This document shows, in pieces, positions 9,687 to 19,002 of a stretch of DNA of 64,000 nucleotides (positions are counted from its first letter, which is position 1; each line of letters begins with the position of its first letter). The position numbers and the translations under genes were made by a program. Origin of the DNA: Parendozoicomonas haliclonae (GTDB lineage Bacteria; Pseudomonadota; Gammaproteobacteria; Pseudomonadales; Endozoicomonadaceae); contig NZ_FWPT01000004.1 in NCBI RefSeq assembly GCF_900174585.1, positions 372,001-436,000 of the forward strand, in the 5' to 3' direction. The notes under the pieces are model-generated. The model searched no databases. It was not told the DNA's origin and was given only the letters and a program-made list of their open reading frames with translations.

Positions 9687-10309
9687 CCGGCAGTTTCCTG
9701 GTTCTCCGGCATGGCCCTGACAAATGCGTCCAGGGTCATGCAATGTTCCCAGATACTGCGCAGCTTCGGATAGGGACTAAGGTCCATCTCAAAACGCATG
9801 GCGTTCTTTATCTGGGGAATCAGGCACACATCAGCCAGCGTTGGCTTATCCCCAAAACAAAAAGGCGCAGCCTCGACCTGTTGCTCAAGCGCATCAAAAC
9901 CCTTTCCAATCCAGTGGTGATACCACTCGGTTTTCTGCTGTTCCGTGACTTCTAAATCATCCTTGAGATAGTTCAGCACCCGCAGGTTGTTTAACGGATG
10001 AATATCACAGGCAATGGTATAAGCCATCGCCCGAACCCTGGCTTTATCCCAGGGAGCTTTTGGCAGCAGAGGGATTTCAGGGTAGGTTTCTTCCAGCCAT
10101 TCGATAATCGCCAGAGATTGCCCCAGAGTTCCTTCCGCAACCGATAACGCAGGCACCAAACCCTGAGGGTTTTGTGCCTTGTAGTCACTCTGGCTTTGCT
10201 GACCGGTTCGGAGATTGACAGGAATCTGCTCGTATTCCAGACCTTTCAGATTAAGGGCAATGCGGGTACGAAACGCAGCGGAAGAGTAAAAGTAATCGTA
10301 GAGTTTCAT
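9683..10309 (-). CDS. maiA: Maleylacetoacetate isomerase (zeta-class GST)
   Basis: A 208-residue glutathione-S-transferase-fold enzyme that isomerises maleylacetoacetate to fumarylacetoacetate. The N-terminal motif YSSAAFRTRIALNLKG (8-23) contains the zeta-class active-site region. NPQGLVPAL and SLAIIEWLEETYP are the glutathione-binding part. The C-terminal helical domain ends normally. It is the last gene of the minus-strand run that starts at hpd, separated from fahA by the globin and YaiI genes, and it completes the homogentisate pathway. AGGGATGTTGCC precedes the ATG. Confidence 0.93.
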   Translation of the reverse strand: MKLYDYFYSSAAFRTRIALNLKGLEYEQIPVNLRTGQQSQSDYKAQNPQGLVPALSVAEGTLGQSLAIIEWLEETYPEIPLLPKAPWDKARVRAMAYTIACDIHPLNNLRVLNYLKDDLEVTEQQKTEWYHHWIGKGFDALEQQVEAAPFCFGDKPTLADVCLIPQIKNAMRFEMDLSPYPKLRSIWEHCMTLDAFVRAMPENQETAG

Positions 10310-10342
10310 GGCAACATCCCTGTCTGCGGTAAAGATTCTCTA

Positions 10343-10789
10343 TTATTCATGGCTGGCCAAAAATCTGTCCAGTGCGTTGGCAAAGTCCATCTTTTCACGA
10401 TTACCCAATGGCGGAGGCCCGCCACTCACCTGACCGGTGCTGCGCATCTCTTCCATAAAGTTACGCATAGCCAGCCGGTGACGGATATTTTCCTGATCGT
10501 AGAACTCGCCGCGAGGGTTCAAGGCATGGGCCTTTTTCTGGAGGACTTCTGCAGCCAGAGGAATATCTGCGGTAATCACCAGATCACCAGCCTCACACTC
10601 CTGCACAATATGATTGTCAGCAACATCAAAGCCGGAAGGAACCTGCACAGCTTTAATCAACGGACTTGGCGGTGTGCGCAGGTATTGGTTGGCAACCAGA
10701 GTCAGCTCAGTGCTGGTACGCTGAGCCGCTTTGAAAAGAATATCTTTAATCACATTGGGGCAGGCGTCTGCATCAACCCAAATTTTCAT
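10343..10789 (-). CDS. yaiI: YaiI/YqxD family (DUF188) protein
   Basis: A 148-residue protein of the YaiI/YqxD family. The N-terminus [10 protein letters not shown] and the later [22 protein letters not shown] segment are hallmarks; the fold is PIN-like with acidic residues that suggest metal binding. The biochemical function is not established. The ATG at 10789 is preferred over the GTG two codons upstream because AAGGCAGG is well spaced for it. It sits 19 bases after the globin gene and 33 before maiA, so it is probably cotranscribed. Confidence 0.9.
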   Translation of the reverse strand: MKIWVDADACPNVIKDILFKAAQRTSTELTLVANQYLRTPPSPLIKAVQVPSGFDVADNHIVQECEAGDLVITADIPLAAEVLQKKAHALNPRGEFYDQENIRHRLAMRNFMEEMRSTGQVSGGPPPLGNREKMDFANALDRFLASHE

Positions 10790-10808
10790 CAGCACCTGCC
10801 TTACAGGA

Positions 10809-11201
10809 TCAGTATCTGGAACGAATCATTTCAATGCCCGGCAGCATAACACTTCGCCATTGCCCTGCCAGCGCTGACGTGTACTCCTCATCATGCGCCG
10901 CAACGGTTTTCAGCAAAGCTTCCAGCCACAAGTCATACCACTGGGGAGGGATATTGTAACCATTGCGGTTATGGGACTCACCCAGATCTTTCAGCTTGGT
11001 ATCAGACATGCCGCGCGCCCGAAGAATCATCCACAGCAGTCCGGAGCGGAGCAGGTGATACTGGGAGCTCATATCGGTATCTTTGAAGCGTTCTTTTATC
11101 GCATCTGATGAAGCCATAAAGTTTTCGTAAAAATCCTCCAGAAAGCGCGGGGATTTACAGCAACGTCCATAACTCTGGAAAACAGCATCAGCTTCAGTCA
11201 T
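10809..11201 (-). CDS. Single-domain bacterial globin
   Basis: A 130-residue protein with globin-like layout: an aromatic-rich B/C region ([12 protein letters not shown]), a helix E region, and [22 protein letters not shown], which looks like the F-helix proximal histidine followed by the G helix of bacterial haemoglobins. A role in O2, NO or redox sensing or detoxification is typical of such proteins but not shown. It is unusual to find it inside a tyrosine-degradation gene run; all four ring-cleavage oxygenases of the run use O2 or iron, which may be the link. It has its own upstream region of 156 bases with a Fur-like palindrome. Confidence 0.8.
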   Translation of the reverse strand: MTEADAVFQSYGRCCKSPRFLEDFYENFMASSDAIKERFKDTDMSSQYHLLRSGLLWMILRARGMSDTKLKDLGESHNRNGYNIPPQWYDLWLEALLKTVAAHDEEYTSALAGQWRSVMLPGIEMIRSRY

Positions 11202-11219
11202 TTATTTATACTACTTAGA

Positions 11220-11246
11220 CTTAATTATTATCATTCTTGATAATAA
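11220..11246 (-). promoter_or_regulatory. Fur-box-like palindrome upstream of globin
   Basis: A 22-base palindrome (arms TTATTATCA and TGATAATAA, spacer of 4) covers 11225-11246. Read on the minus strand, bases 11238-11220 match the 19-base Fur consensus at 14 positions by my count. It lies 19-45 bases upstream of the globin start codon, where an operator would overlap the promoter. Iron control through Fur is inference; another regulator could use this palindrome. Confidence 0.5.
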
Positions 11247-11357
11247 CACGACTTTGCTTCTTATTTTTAGTGTGTCGTTTATAGATCTATATTTTCAGAT
11301 GCATTTCACAGCTTTTCGCTACAAAATCCCGTTAATTTATGAGAAGTTGTCGCCACT

Positions 11358-12335
11358 CTATTTCCGTGTGACACATTGATCTATTGCTCCGAAGATCGTG
11401 TCTCCCTGCTTATCCAGCATCTCAATACGAACTCGCTCCCCGAAACTTAAAAACGGTGTTTGAGCTTTACCATCTGCCAGCGTTTCCAGCATCCGCTGCT
11501 CTGCAATACAACAGGAACCCACACTCCGATCACGATTGGATATAGTTCCAGAACCAATAATGCTGCCCGCCCCCAGATCCCGCGTTTTGGTTGCATGGGC
11601 CAGCAACTGATGAAAATTAAAGGTCATATCCGTTGCACAGTCCGGTGCCCCAAACTTCTCATCATTCCGATGGACTGTGAGAGGGCGGTGGACAACACCG
11701 TCAGCCCAGTCGGCTCCCAATTCATCCGGTGTAATAAACACAGGTGCAAAACTGGAGGCGGGTTTGCTTTGCATAAAACCAAAGCCTTTGGCGAGTTCAC
11801 CAGGAATCAGGTTACGAAGGGAGATATCGTTCACCAGTCCTATCAGTGCGATATGGGATGCAGCCTGCTCGACGCTGCATCCCATAGGGACATCATCAGT
11901 GACCACAACGACCTCAGCTTCAAAGTCGATTCCCCACTCTTCACTGCTTAGGGCAACCTCTTCACAAGGCCCCAACATTTGATCAGAGCCACCCTGGTAC
12001 ATAAGAGGATCTGTCCAGAAGGACTCCGGCATCTCTGCGCCTCTTGCCTTACGCACCAGCTCCACATGATTCACATAGGCACTGCCATCAAGCCACTGAT
12101 AAGCCCGAGGCAAGGGTGCAGCCATCAACTCAGAATCAAAGGGTTGAGCAGCCGGGTAACTCCCGGCATTCAGTTGTTCATAGACCTGCTGCAGAGCAGG
12201 AGCGGTAATCTCCCAGTTATCCAGTGCCTGTTGAAGTGTTGTCGCGATATCTGATGCCGCCACCATTTGAGTCATATCCCGGGAGACAACAACCAGTTTT
12301 CCGTCTCGACCGGCTTTAAGAGAGCCCAGTTTCAT
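11358..12335 (-). CDS. fahA: Fumarylacetoacetase (fumarylacetoacetate hydrolase)
   Basis: A 325-residue enzyme that cleaves fumarylacetoacetate to fumarate and acetoacetate, the last step of homogentisate degradation. It belongs to the compact bacterial FAH group. The metal/substrate region includes DFEAEVVVVTDDVPMG and GEL-x-KGFGFMQSKPASSFAP. GSGTISNRD is the typical C-terminal motif. The ATG at 12335 is chosen over an upstream in-frame start because AGGAGG lies 8 bases before it. Start and hmgA stop overlap by 4 bases, implying translational coupling. Confidence 0.93.
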   Translation of the reverse strand: MKLGSLKAGRDGKLVVVSRDMTQMVAASDIATTLQQALDNWEITAPALQQVYEQLNAGSYPAAQPFDSELMAAPLPRAYQWLDGSAYVNHVELVRKARGAEMPESFWTDPLMYQGGSDQMLGPCEEVALSSEEWGIDFEAEVVVVTDDVPMGCSVEQAASHIALIGLVNDISLRNLIPGELAKGFGFMQSKPASSFAPVFITPDELGADWADGVVHRPLTVHRNDEKFGAPDCATDMTFNFHQLLAHATKTRDLGAGSIIGSGTISNRDRSVGSCCIAEQRMLETLADGKAQTPFLSFGERVRIEMLDKQGDTIFGAIDQCVTRK

Positions 12336-13483
12336 TGGCCACCTCCTGTCACTGGAGCCGCTTTCCACGAGTTCACATAAGCTTTGTCTTCTACGGCCCA
12401 AAGGCTGTCGACCATTTTTAATGGACGACGAGAGTCAATCATTACCGCAACTTCATCTGTTTCAGTGGCAGGATTGTTTTGGCTGTTTTCATAAGCCTTT
12501 GGATGTGGACCGTGAGGGAATCCGCACGGGTGGAAGGTCATCATTCCCGGGTTGATATTATCCCGGCTGAAGAAACTTCCCTGGTGATAGAAGATCACCT
12601 CATCAAAGTCATCATTGTTGTGATAGAACGGAACCTTGAGCGCATCAGGATCTGATTCCACAGGTCTGGGCACAAAGGTGCACACCACCAGCCCGGAACC
12701 AACAAACGTGGAGTGCACGGAAGGGGGAAGGTGATAGCGATGGCTCATCATTGGCCGAATATCCCGCCAGTTCATGCGCAGCACCATATTGGTTCCGTGC
12801 CAGCCAATAGCATCCAGAGGATTAAAGGGATAAGTGACTTTGGAGATATGCCCTTCACGCTTGACGTAAATCTTCCAGGATTCTTCATCCTGCTGTGCAA
12901 GGAACTTGTCGTTTATTTCAGGATGATCAAGACAGGCAGGGTCAAAGATAGCGTTGTAACCAGCAAGGCCTTTGTCCGGCAGAGAAAAAATACCATCCGT
13001 GTTTTCTATCATCAGAAAACAACAAGGCTCGTTTATCTCCATCCGCCAGGCAGTGCCACGTGGAACACATAAATAGTCGCCTTCAGTGAACGACAAGTGA
13101 CCATAGTCACAATAGAAGTCACCGGCCCCTTTGTGAACAAAGATCAGCTCGTCACCATCACTATTACGAACCAGATACTCCATATTCCGATTCAGACTCC
13201 AAAACCTCAGTCGTACATCACGGTTATAGAGCAGGGGCGAAGACAACCACGGGCTGATCGCCTCCGAGTGCAGCTTGCTGAGATCAAAAGCATGGGGACG
13301 AAGCGGACCTTCCCACTTCTCCCACGCTGTTGGAGGATGTCGGTGATGCATATGAGTCACCGGACCGAAAAAGCCTTCTCGACCTAACTCACGCTCATAG
13401 GTTCCGGCAGGAAGATCACAGTGCGCCTGTCGGGATGTCTTTCCTTCCCGCACCGGCAGCCCGTTCATAGTTTTATTTTTCAT
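12332..13483 (-). CDS. hmgA: Homogentisate 1,2-dioxygenase
   Basis: A 383-residue cupin-type Fe(II) dioxygenase that opens the homogentisate ring to maleylacetoacetate. The length fits the shorter bacterial branch of the family rather than the roughly 430-residue one. Diagnostic parts are DELIFVHKGAGDF, FTEGDYLCVPRGTAW and the histidine-rich iron region FHPCGFPHGPHP near residue 317. Both flanking genes are of the same pathway. The start at 13483 has only a weak ribosome site, and an internal Met six codons in is an alternative. Confidence 0.93.
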   Translation of the reverse strand: MKNKTMNGLPVREGKTSRQAHCDLPAGTYERELGREGFFGPVTHMHHRHPPTAWEKWEGPLRPHAFDLSKLHSEAISPWLSSPLLYNRDVRLRFWSLNRNMEYLVRNSDGDELIFVHKGAGDFYCDYGHLSFTEGDYLCVPRGTAWRMEINEPCCFLMIENTDGIFSLPDKGLAGYNAIFDPACLDHPEINDKFLAQQDEESWKIYVKREGHISKVTYPFNPLDAIGWHGTNMVLRMNWRDIRPMMSHRYHLPPSVHSTFVGSGLVVCTFVPRPVESDPDALKVPFYHNNDDFDEVIFYHQGSFFSRDNINPGMMTFHPCGFPHGPHPKAYENSQNNPATETDEVAVMIDSRRPLKMVDSLWAVEDKAYVNSWKAAPVTGGGQ

Positions 13484-13527
13484 AATCAGACGTCCACTGT
13501 CTTGATTTGTAGAGCAGGGTGGATAGG

Positions 13528-13869
13528 TTAGACGCTCAACACCTCATCCGTGCGGGCAGCCATAATAAAATCATTGCGGTGCAGCCCCTTTAACTTATGA
13601 CTCCACCAGGTCACTGTGACCTTTCCCCATTCCGTTAACAATGCAGGATGATGACCTTCCGCTTCAGCAACCTCTCCCACGCGGTTGGTAAACGCCAAGG
13701 CATTCCGGTAGTTTTTAAAGGTATACACCTTTTCCAGCTGCAAAATCCCATCGCGGGTTTCGATGTTCCAGTCACTGATCATATTCATCAGTTCGGCCAT
13801 CTCGGCTTCAGTGACTTTGGGAGCATCCGCTCTGCAGGCTTCACAATGCACTTGTGCCAGTTCGCTCAT
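13528..13869 (-). CDS. phhB: Pterin-4a-carbinolamine dehydratase
   Basis: A 113-residue 4a-hydroxytetrahydrobiopterin dehydratase, which recycles the pterin cofactor used by phenylalanine hydroxylase. The motif [24 protein letters not shown] contains the catalytic histidine pair and aromatic residues of the family. An upstream in-frame start would add seven residues, but GAGGGGATAACC precedes the ATG at 13869. It lies 24 bases after phhA, its functional partner. Confidence 0.95.
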   Translation of the reverse strand: MSELAQVHCEACRADAPKVTEAEMAELMNMISDWNIETRDGILQLEKVYTFKNYRNALAFTNRVGEVAEAEGHHPALLTEWGKVTVTWWSHKLKGLHRNDFIMAARTDEVLSV

Positions 13870-13893
13870 GGTTATCCCCTCATACATCAATCG

Positions 13894-14676
13894 CTAATCG
13901 CTTGTGAATAAAGGTGGCAGCAGACCTGTTTGCCTAGCCTCTGCAATCATCAACATAATATCCTGCTGTGCCAGATGGTTCAGATCACCAACCCGATCAA
14001 TCACGTAGTACAACGGCTGGAGAATATCGATACGGTAAGGCGTTCGCAGCGCCAGCACCGGATCAAACGCCTCCCGCTTCGGAGCAATGCTCTCAATGCT
14101 CCACTTGGTTTCCTTTGGGCTGGAAAGAATACCGCCACCATAAATACGCAAGCCCTGTGGCGTATTGATCAAGCCAAACTCCACCGTAAACCAGTAAAGC
14201 CGGGCAAGGAAGACCCGCTGCTGATGGTCAGCCTTCTTGCCCAGCTTTCCATAGGTGTGGGTAAACTCAGCAAAGTCAGGATTGGTCAGGAGAGGACAGT
14301 GCCCAAACACTTCATGAAAAAGATCCGGCTCCTTTAGATAATCCATATCCTCAGGCCGACGGATAAAAGTAGCGACCGGAAATTTTTTCTCCGAGAGCAA
14401 AGTAAAGAACCGGTCGAAGTCGATCAAAGCCGGAACCCGTTCAACCTGCCAGCCCGTTGCTTTATCAAGCTTGCTGTTCAGCTCTGCAAGCTGGGGAATA
14501 CGATCATGGGGAAGATTCAACTGCTCCACACCATCCAGAAACTCCTGACAGGCATGCTCCGGCATAAGATCCAGCTGCCGGTGAATAAGCTTTGACCACA
14601 TCTCATGCTCAGCTTCGGGATAATCAATTACCCCGTTTTCATCCGGCTCCCGGGCTTTGTAGGTGGACTCCTTCAT
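13894..14676 (-). CDS. phhA: Phenylalanine 4-monooxygenase
   Basis: A 260-residue pterin- and Fe(II)-dependent enzyme converting phenylalanine to tyrosine; length matches the bacterial catalytic-domain-only form (about 262 in Pseudomonas). The iron ligands are visible in DLFHEVFGHCP (two histidines) and in the WFTVEFGL glutamate. The start overlaps the hpd stop by 4 bases (ATGA), and phhB follows. This arrangement implies one transcript for hpd, phhA and phhB. Confidence 0.96.
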   Translation of the reverse strand: MKESTYKAREPDENGVIDYPEAEHEMWSKLIHRQLDLMPEHACQEFLDGVEQLNLPHDRIPQLAELNSKLDKATGWQVERVPALIDFDRFFTLLSEKKFPVATFIRRPEDMDYLKEPDLFHEVFGHCPLLTNPDFAEFTHTYGKLGKKADHQQRVFLARLYWFTVEFGLINTPQGLRIYGGGILSSPKETKWSIESIAPKREAFDPVLALRTPYRIDILQPLYYVIDRVGDLNHLAQQDIMLMIAEARQTGLLPPLFTSD

Positions 14677-15824
14677 GGCTTCTGGCCTGCGTTACCTCCG
14701 GACAGAAGGTCACCCTGACCACCTTCGCTCAAAACACCCCGTTCAATCTGGTCCTTCTCAATACTTTCAAACAAGGCTTTGAAGTTACCCTCACCAAAAC
14801 CTTCATCCCCTTTGCGCTGAATAATCTCAAAGAAGATGGGACCGATAACTGTGTCGGTAAAGATCTGCAGCAACAACCCGCCCTGACCATCGCCATCTAT
14901 CAGTACGCCATGCTCCTTCAGAGCTTCAACATCTTCGCCATGGTCAGGCAGACGCTTATCCAGGTTCTGGTAATAGGCATCCGGAGGCGGAGGCATAAAC
15001 TTCATCCCGGCACTTTTCAGGGAACGCACAGTGCGAAAAATATCGTCCGTACTCATGGCGATATGTTGGATGCCTTCGCCTTTGTAGAGATGAAGAAACT
15101 CCTCAATCTGACTTTTATCATCAGCCGACTCGTTAATCGGGATGCGGATTTTTCCACAAGGGCTGGTCATCGCCCGGGACTTCAAGCCAGTCAGCTTGCC
15201 TTCAATATCGAAGTAACGAATCTGTTTGAAGTTGAAGTAGTGTTCATAAAACGCCGCCCAGCGATTCATATTGCCGCGGTAAACGTTATGGGTGAGATGG
15301 TCGATTTCATACAAACCAAAGCCATCATGGGTCTGGCTCACACCTTTGATTGGTGAGAAGTCCACATCATAAATCGAACCCCACTCACTATAACGATCGA
15401 TAAAATAGATATGCGCTCCACCAATTCCTTCTATGCCGGGAATATTTAACTCCATCGGTCCCGCCTGAGAGCGCAGCGGACTGGCACCGAGCTGTAATGC
15501 CCGTTCCATGGCATGACGGGCATCAGCAACCCGCAGAGCCATGCCGCAGGCACAAGAGCCATGTCGTTCCATAAACTCATGGCTGAAGCCTTTACGCTCG
15601 GCATTCACGATAAAGTTGATATCCCCCTGACGCCAAAGCGTGGCATGGCGGGAACGGTGACGGGCTACGGCTTTGAAACCCAGCGAGGAGAACAGCATTT
15701 CCAATTCATGGGGATCAGCTGCGGCAAACTCTACAAACTCAAAACCATCGGTTCCCATCGGGTTCTGCTCGGTGATGAGGTCAGAACGCCGGAATGGAAT
15801 CTGCGCTTTGATAAATGCATCCAT
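14673..15824 (-). CDS. hpd: 4-Hydroxyphenylpyruvate dioxygenase
   Basis: A 383-residue Fe(II) dioxygenase that converts 4-hydroxyphenylpyruvate to homogentisate. Iron ligands appear as EIDHLTHNV, GIQHIAM and PIFFEIIQRKG. The tail after residue 355 is somewhat longer than usual and ends in a Gly/Gln-rich stretch. The start at 15824 follows GGAGG at good distance; an extra nine codons upstream are open but less likely. It is the first gene of the minus-strand pathway run. Confidence 0.95.
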   Translation of the reverse strand: MDAFIKAQIPFRRSDLITEQNPMGTDGFEFVEFAAADPHELEMLFSSLGFKAVARHRSRHATLWRQGDINFIVNAERKGFSHEFMERHGSCACGMALRVADARHAMERALQLGASPLRSQAGPMELNIPGIEGIGGAHIYFIDRYSEWGSIYDVDFSPIKGVSQTHDGFGLYEIDHLTHNVYRGNMNRWAAFYEHYFNFKQIRYFDIEGKLTGLKSRAMTSPCGKIRIPINESADDKSQIEEFLHLYKGEGIQHIAMSTDDIFRTVRSLKSAGMKFMPPPPDAYYQNLDKRLPDHGEDVEALKEHGVLIDGDGQGGLLLQIFTDTVIGPIFFEIIQRKGDEGFGEGNFKALFESIEKDQIERGVLSEGGQGDLLSGGNAGQKP

Positions 15825-15895
15825 AGGAGCCTCCATGCTCTTCAGGTACATCTGATCGAAATAAAAATTATTGTTTAAATATAGATTGGCTATTT

Positions 15896-15938
15896 AAGAC
15901 CTGTTGATGTTTTTAGGCGGTAAACAGCAACAGGTCTT
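15896..15938 (-). terminator. Hairpin between gpt and hpd
   Basis: An 11-bp perfect stem (AAGACCTGTTG / CAACAGGTCTT), extended by an inner TGTTT/AAACA pairing after one mismatch. It lies 24 bases after the gpt stop and 72 bases before the hpd start, both on the minus strand. The T-tract is poor, so it may be a gpt terminator or an operator-like structure for hpd. Confidence 0.5.
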
Positions 15939-15961
15939 TAAGAAGGGGAGTGTGAGAGGCG

Positions 15962-16459
15962 TTAGTCGTTGGAGAAGCTGACCATAGGCTCAGCATAACC
16001 AAGCTCTAGATCCCATGGGAATCGTACCCAGGTTTCCTGACTGTATTCATACACGCAGGAATCAACCAGATGCTTGCCAGCTGGTTTTACATACAGGGTG
16101 CAGATTTGCGCTTTAGGCAGGCGCTCACGCACAGTCGCCAGTGTGGTGCCGGTATCAACCAGATCATCAATAACCAGATAGCCTTCTCCATCGGTATCCA
16201 GCATTACGTCTTTGAGGACTTTGAGCGTGTTGATGTCCTGCCCCTCGTAAGTCGAGATGCAGAAGGTATCAACCAGACGGATATTGAGTTCACGGGAAAC
16301 GATAGCGGCCGGAATCATGCCACCACGGGTGATTGCGATAATGCCTTTCCAGGGAGATTTCCTGTCCTTGGCAATGTGCAGAAGTTTCCACGCCAGTTCG
16401 CGGCTGTCCCGGTGGAGTTCAGACCAGGACTTAATAACATCTTGCTTGTACGGGTTCAT
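15962..16459 (-). CDS. gpt: Xanthine-guanine phosphoribosyltransferase
   Basis: A 165-residue type I phosphoribosyltransferase that salvages guanine, xanthine and hypoxanthine to nucleotides using PRPP. The PRPP motif YLVIDDLVDTGTT (about 93-105) and the GIIAITRGGMIPAAI loop near residue 38 identify it. E. coli Gpt has 152 residues, so this is slightly longer. The final part, VRFPWDLELGYAEPMVSF, fits the purine-binding region. It appears monocistronic. Confidence 0.92.
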   Translation of the reverse strand: MNPYKQDVIKSWSELHRDSRELAWKLLHIAKDRKSPWKGIIAITRGGMIPAAIVSRELNIRLVDTFCISTYEGQDINTLKVLKDVMLDTDGEGYLVIDDLVDTGTTLATVRERLPKAQICTLYVKPAGKHLVDSCVYEYSQETWVRFPWDLELGYAEPMVSFSND

Positions 16460-16529
16460 GCAGTAGCGATACTTTTTTGTTTAAGCTTTTACTGCCTGCC
16501 GATTGTATGCGGGATTTGTAATCGAAAGA

Positions 16530-16563
16530 AGAAAAAAGGCGGAAAGTCGTATGATTTCCGCCT
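16530..16563 (-). terminator. Rho-independent terminator of the secreted paralog gene
   Basis: On the minus strand the 9-bp stem AGGCGGAAA / TTTCCGCCT is followed directly by a run of T residues (plus-strand A-run at 16532-16537). It begins 17 bases after the stop codon at 16580. Confidence 0.85.
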
Positions 16564-16579
16564 GCGTATTTCCGAAATG

Positions 16580-18709
16580 CTATCGGCTGTAGATGCCCTG
16601 ATAGCCCCAGCCGGTGAAAGGAACCCAGACCGGAAGGGCAGGGAGCCCATCGTTTTCCCGATATTCACGCACACCGTTTTGGGTTTGATAGCTATCAACG
16701 CGCAAAGTCTTTTTCAGTAGCCATTGCTGTTCTGATGCGTGGGCAATGTGGAAACGACGGACATAATCCTCGGTTTCCAATCCCACCAGCAACCGGTCAC
16801 CTGCAGCAGCCAGATACTCCTGATTCTTTTGATCGGCATTACTGGTTATCCGCGATTCAGCAACAGTCAGCACGCCATTATCAATATGCATTTCCGCCTG
16901 AAGCAGGTCGATACCGTTGCCGTGGCGATCATTGCCAGAGTGCTTGGTGCGGATATAAAGCGTGGCGCAGATACCCACTCCGGCCTTCTGACACTCTCTG
17001 CTCGCAATCAGTGTCTTAACACGCGGAGTGGTTTGCGCACCTTCTTCCATCTGCCAGTCTTTGGAGAGCTCCGCTAATAGAGCGTCCGTGTAGGCCTGAT
17101 GGTTTTCCAAAGTGCCGCTGTCTTTATTAACGGAAACAACCCGCAGGGTTTTCGGACCCTGGAACGCTTCATCTTCACCCATATCACCAATCAGGAAAGT
17201 ATCCTGATCCAGTGCGATCAGACCGCGAATATCAACCCGGCGCTCACCTTCCATAGCAATCGCGCCAAGGGCTGAGAGAAACTGGCCGGCATGATCCATT
17301 CGGAAGACATGTCCCATCACAGAGACAATCAGTTGGCTCGGATCGTCAGAAATTTCAGAGACATTCACCCGATAAACAGGCAGGCGCTCATCATAAATCT
17401 TCCACTTGGCCTTGGGCTTTTTCTCGGTAGGCTTGGTGTACAGGTTGTCCTTCCACTCCTCGGAAAGACCCACCATCAGCTTTTCTGCTGCGGCAAGAAC
17501 ACCCTCAACATTATCGGCACCGAAGAACTCGTTGTTCCGCTCCCAGATTTTCTTGGCCTCTTCCTTGGTCGGGCCATCCTTGCGAATAATCTCCTGGAAC
17601 AGCGCACTTAACTGCTGCTCGGCATCAGCAGCACCTGCAAGCTCCTGAGCCTTCGTCTGCAACAGTGCTGCCGCTTCATTCAGTGATGCTTTTTCATCCA
17701 GAACTGTTCTCTTCTGCTTATTCCACAGCTTGCTGCGATCCCCTTCCGACAACAGACCCTGCTCAACAAACATATGAAAATCCGGGGAAGCTTCACGGTA
17801 TGACTCAAACAGAGAACGCTCCGTGCTTTCGCCGCTATTTTCACCATCAGCTTCACCACCAGCCTCACGGGCAACCAGTACGTCTTTGACCAGCTCATCC
17901 TGTACAGCGATCAAATCGGCCGTCTGATTATTGGCAGTAAAATTTAATGCCTGACTGCCAATCGTATTCCGATCAATCACCACGTAGCTGTGGGTGTAGG
18001 AGACAATACGTCCGCCGTCTTCGTTGGGTGATAAACGGTTAAGAACACCACCAGCACCGCCAATATAAATCGTGCCGTCATCATGAAGATAAGGGTTACA
18101 GGTTATAGGGCAGCTATCCCGACCATCAGCCAGACGGGGCAGGTGATAACTCAGCCACTTGTTTTCTTTGGGAAAATACACAGAGAAGAAGTTTGCCTGA
18201 CGGCGCGTGCCAAGGTTATAGAGCTCAACACCATCGCTGGCGAGCACAACAGTGGCTTTCGGCAAGACTTTAGGTTCTTCCTTCCTGGGAGGATCGACGG
18301 GCTTAGTCTTCGTTGGAACAGACTTGGATTCGACGGGTACTTTGCGAGGCTCTGCTTTATTAAGCACCTTCTTGGTCTTCGAGACCAAAGGCTTGGACTC
18401 TTCTGTGGCAACAGGCTTTGGCTGCTCTTTTTTTACCGGAGCAGCATGGGTCGTTTCTTTACGACCAAAGTCTTTATGGACAGTAGGTTGCTTTGCAACT
18501 GTGGCAACCTTGGGCTGGGAAGATTGAGCCCTGCCCGGATTGCTGTAACGCGCTTTGCGCTCCTCACTGCTAATCCGTTTGAAAGCCTTATCGCTCACAT
18601 ACGAGTACTCAGCACCGAACGATGCTGCCTGAGCAGTGAAAGTAGATATTGATGAGAAAACCAGAACAATAGCGACAATAAACGCCGAACCAGACGACAT
18701 CCTTTTCAT
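16580..18709 (-). CDS. Secreted orphan protein, paralog A
   Basis: I do not recognise the family, but this 709-residue protein is clearly related to the one encoded at 19662-21392. Residues 1-28 form a signal peptide (hydrophobic core, ending AQA-A). A Lys/Pro-rich spacer follows (about 60-155). The shared region begins at VVLASDGVELYNLG. Landmarks common to both are DGTIYI...AGGVLNR, a helical segment with KDGP and IWERNN, KWKIYDERLPV, TPRVK and a closing LPVWVPFTGWGYQGI. Repeated short beta motifs resemble a beta-propeller, which is a guess. The ATG at 18709 has GGGAGG seven bases upstream; the 41 codons open before it are rejected. Confidence 0.75.
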   Translation of the reverse strand: MKRMSSGSAFIVAIVLVFSSISTFTAQAASFGAEYSYVSDKAFKRISSEERKARYSNPGRAQSSQPKVATVAKQPTVHKDFGRKETTHAAPVKKEQPKPVATEESKPLVSKTKKVLNKAEPRKVPVESKSVPTKTKPVDPPRKEEPKVLPKATVVLASDGVELYNLGTRRQANFFSVYFPKENKWLSYHLPRLADGRDSCPITCNPYLHDDGTIYIGGAGGVLNRLSPNEDGGRIVSYTHSYVVIDRNTIGSQALNFTANNQTADLIAVQDELVKDVLVAREAGGEADGENSGESTERSLFESYREASPDFHMFVEQGLLSEGDRSKLWNKQKRTVLDEKASLNEAAALLQTKAQELAGAADAEQQLSALFQEIIRKDGPTKEEAKKIWERNNEFFGADNVEGVLAAAEKLMVGLSEEWKDNLYTKPTEKKPKAKWKIYDERLPVYRVNVSEISDDPSQLIVSVMGHVFRMDHAGQFLSALGAIAMEGERRVDIRGLIALDQDTFLIGDMGEDEAFQGPKTLRVVSVNKDSGTLENHQAYTDALLAELSKDWQMEEGAQTTPRVKTLIASRECQKAGVGICATLYIRTKHSGNDRHGNGIDLLQAEMHIDNGVLTVAESRITSNADQKNQEYLAAAGDRLLVGLETEDYVRRFHIAHASEQQWLLKKTLRVDSYQTQNGVREYRENDGLPALPVWVPFTGWGYQGIYSR

Positions 18710-19002
18710 TCCCAAACCTCCCGTTACTCCTTGGGATAACACGTGTGGGGTCCAGCCGAGATTCTCTGAGAGGGTTCGCAGCCTTGCTCCCTTATCGCAT
18801 GTTTGACCCGCCTCACTTACAGAAAGTTCCAACGGGATTCTGACGTTAGCCTATCAAGGCGCTGGCTGTTTTTTGTACTATGCCTTGGTATAACTTGAGG
18901 CCATGAAAATTTCAGGCACAATGCGCGTCTTTTGGTCACAGACCAACTTAAGTCGTAAGATCCAAACACCCGATCACCTGTAAGCAAGCGGAATAAGCTG
19001 GT

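Noticed and set aside
15896-15938. TyrR/PhhR box upstream of hpd
   Set aside because: TGT and ACA half-sites occur in the hairpin loop, but the spacing is off by one base and the central pattern does not fit; I call only a hairpin.
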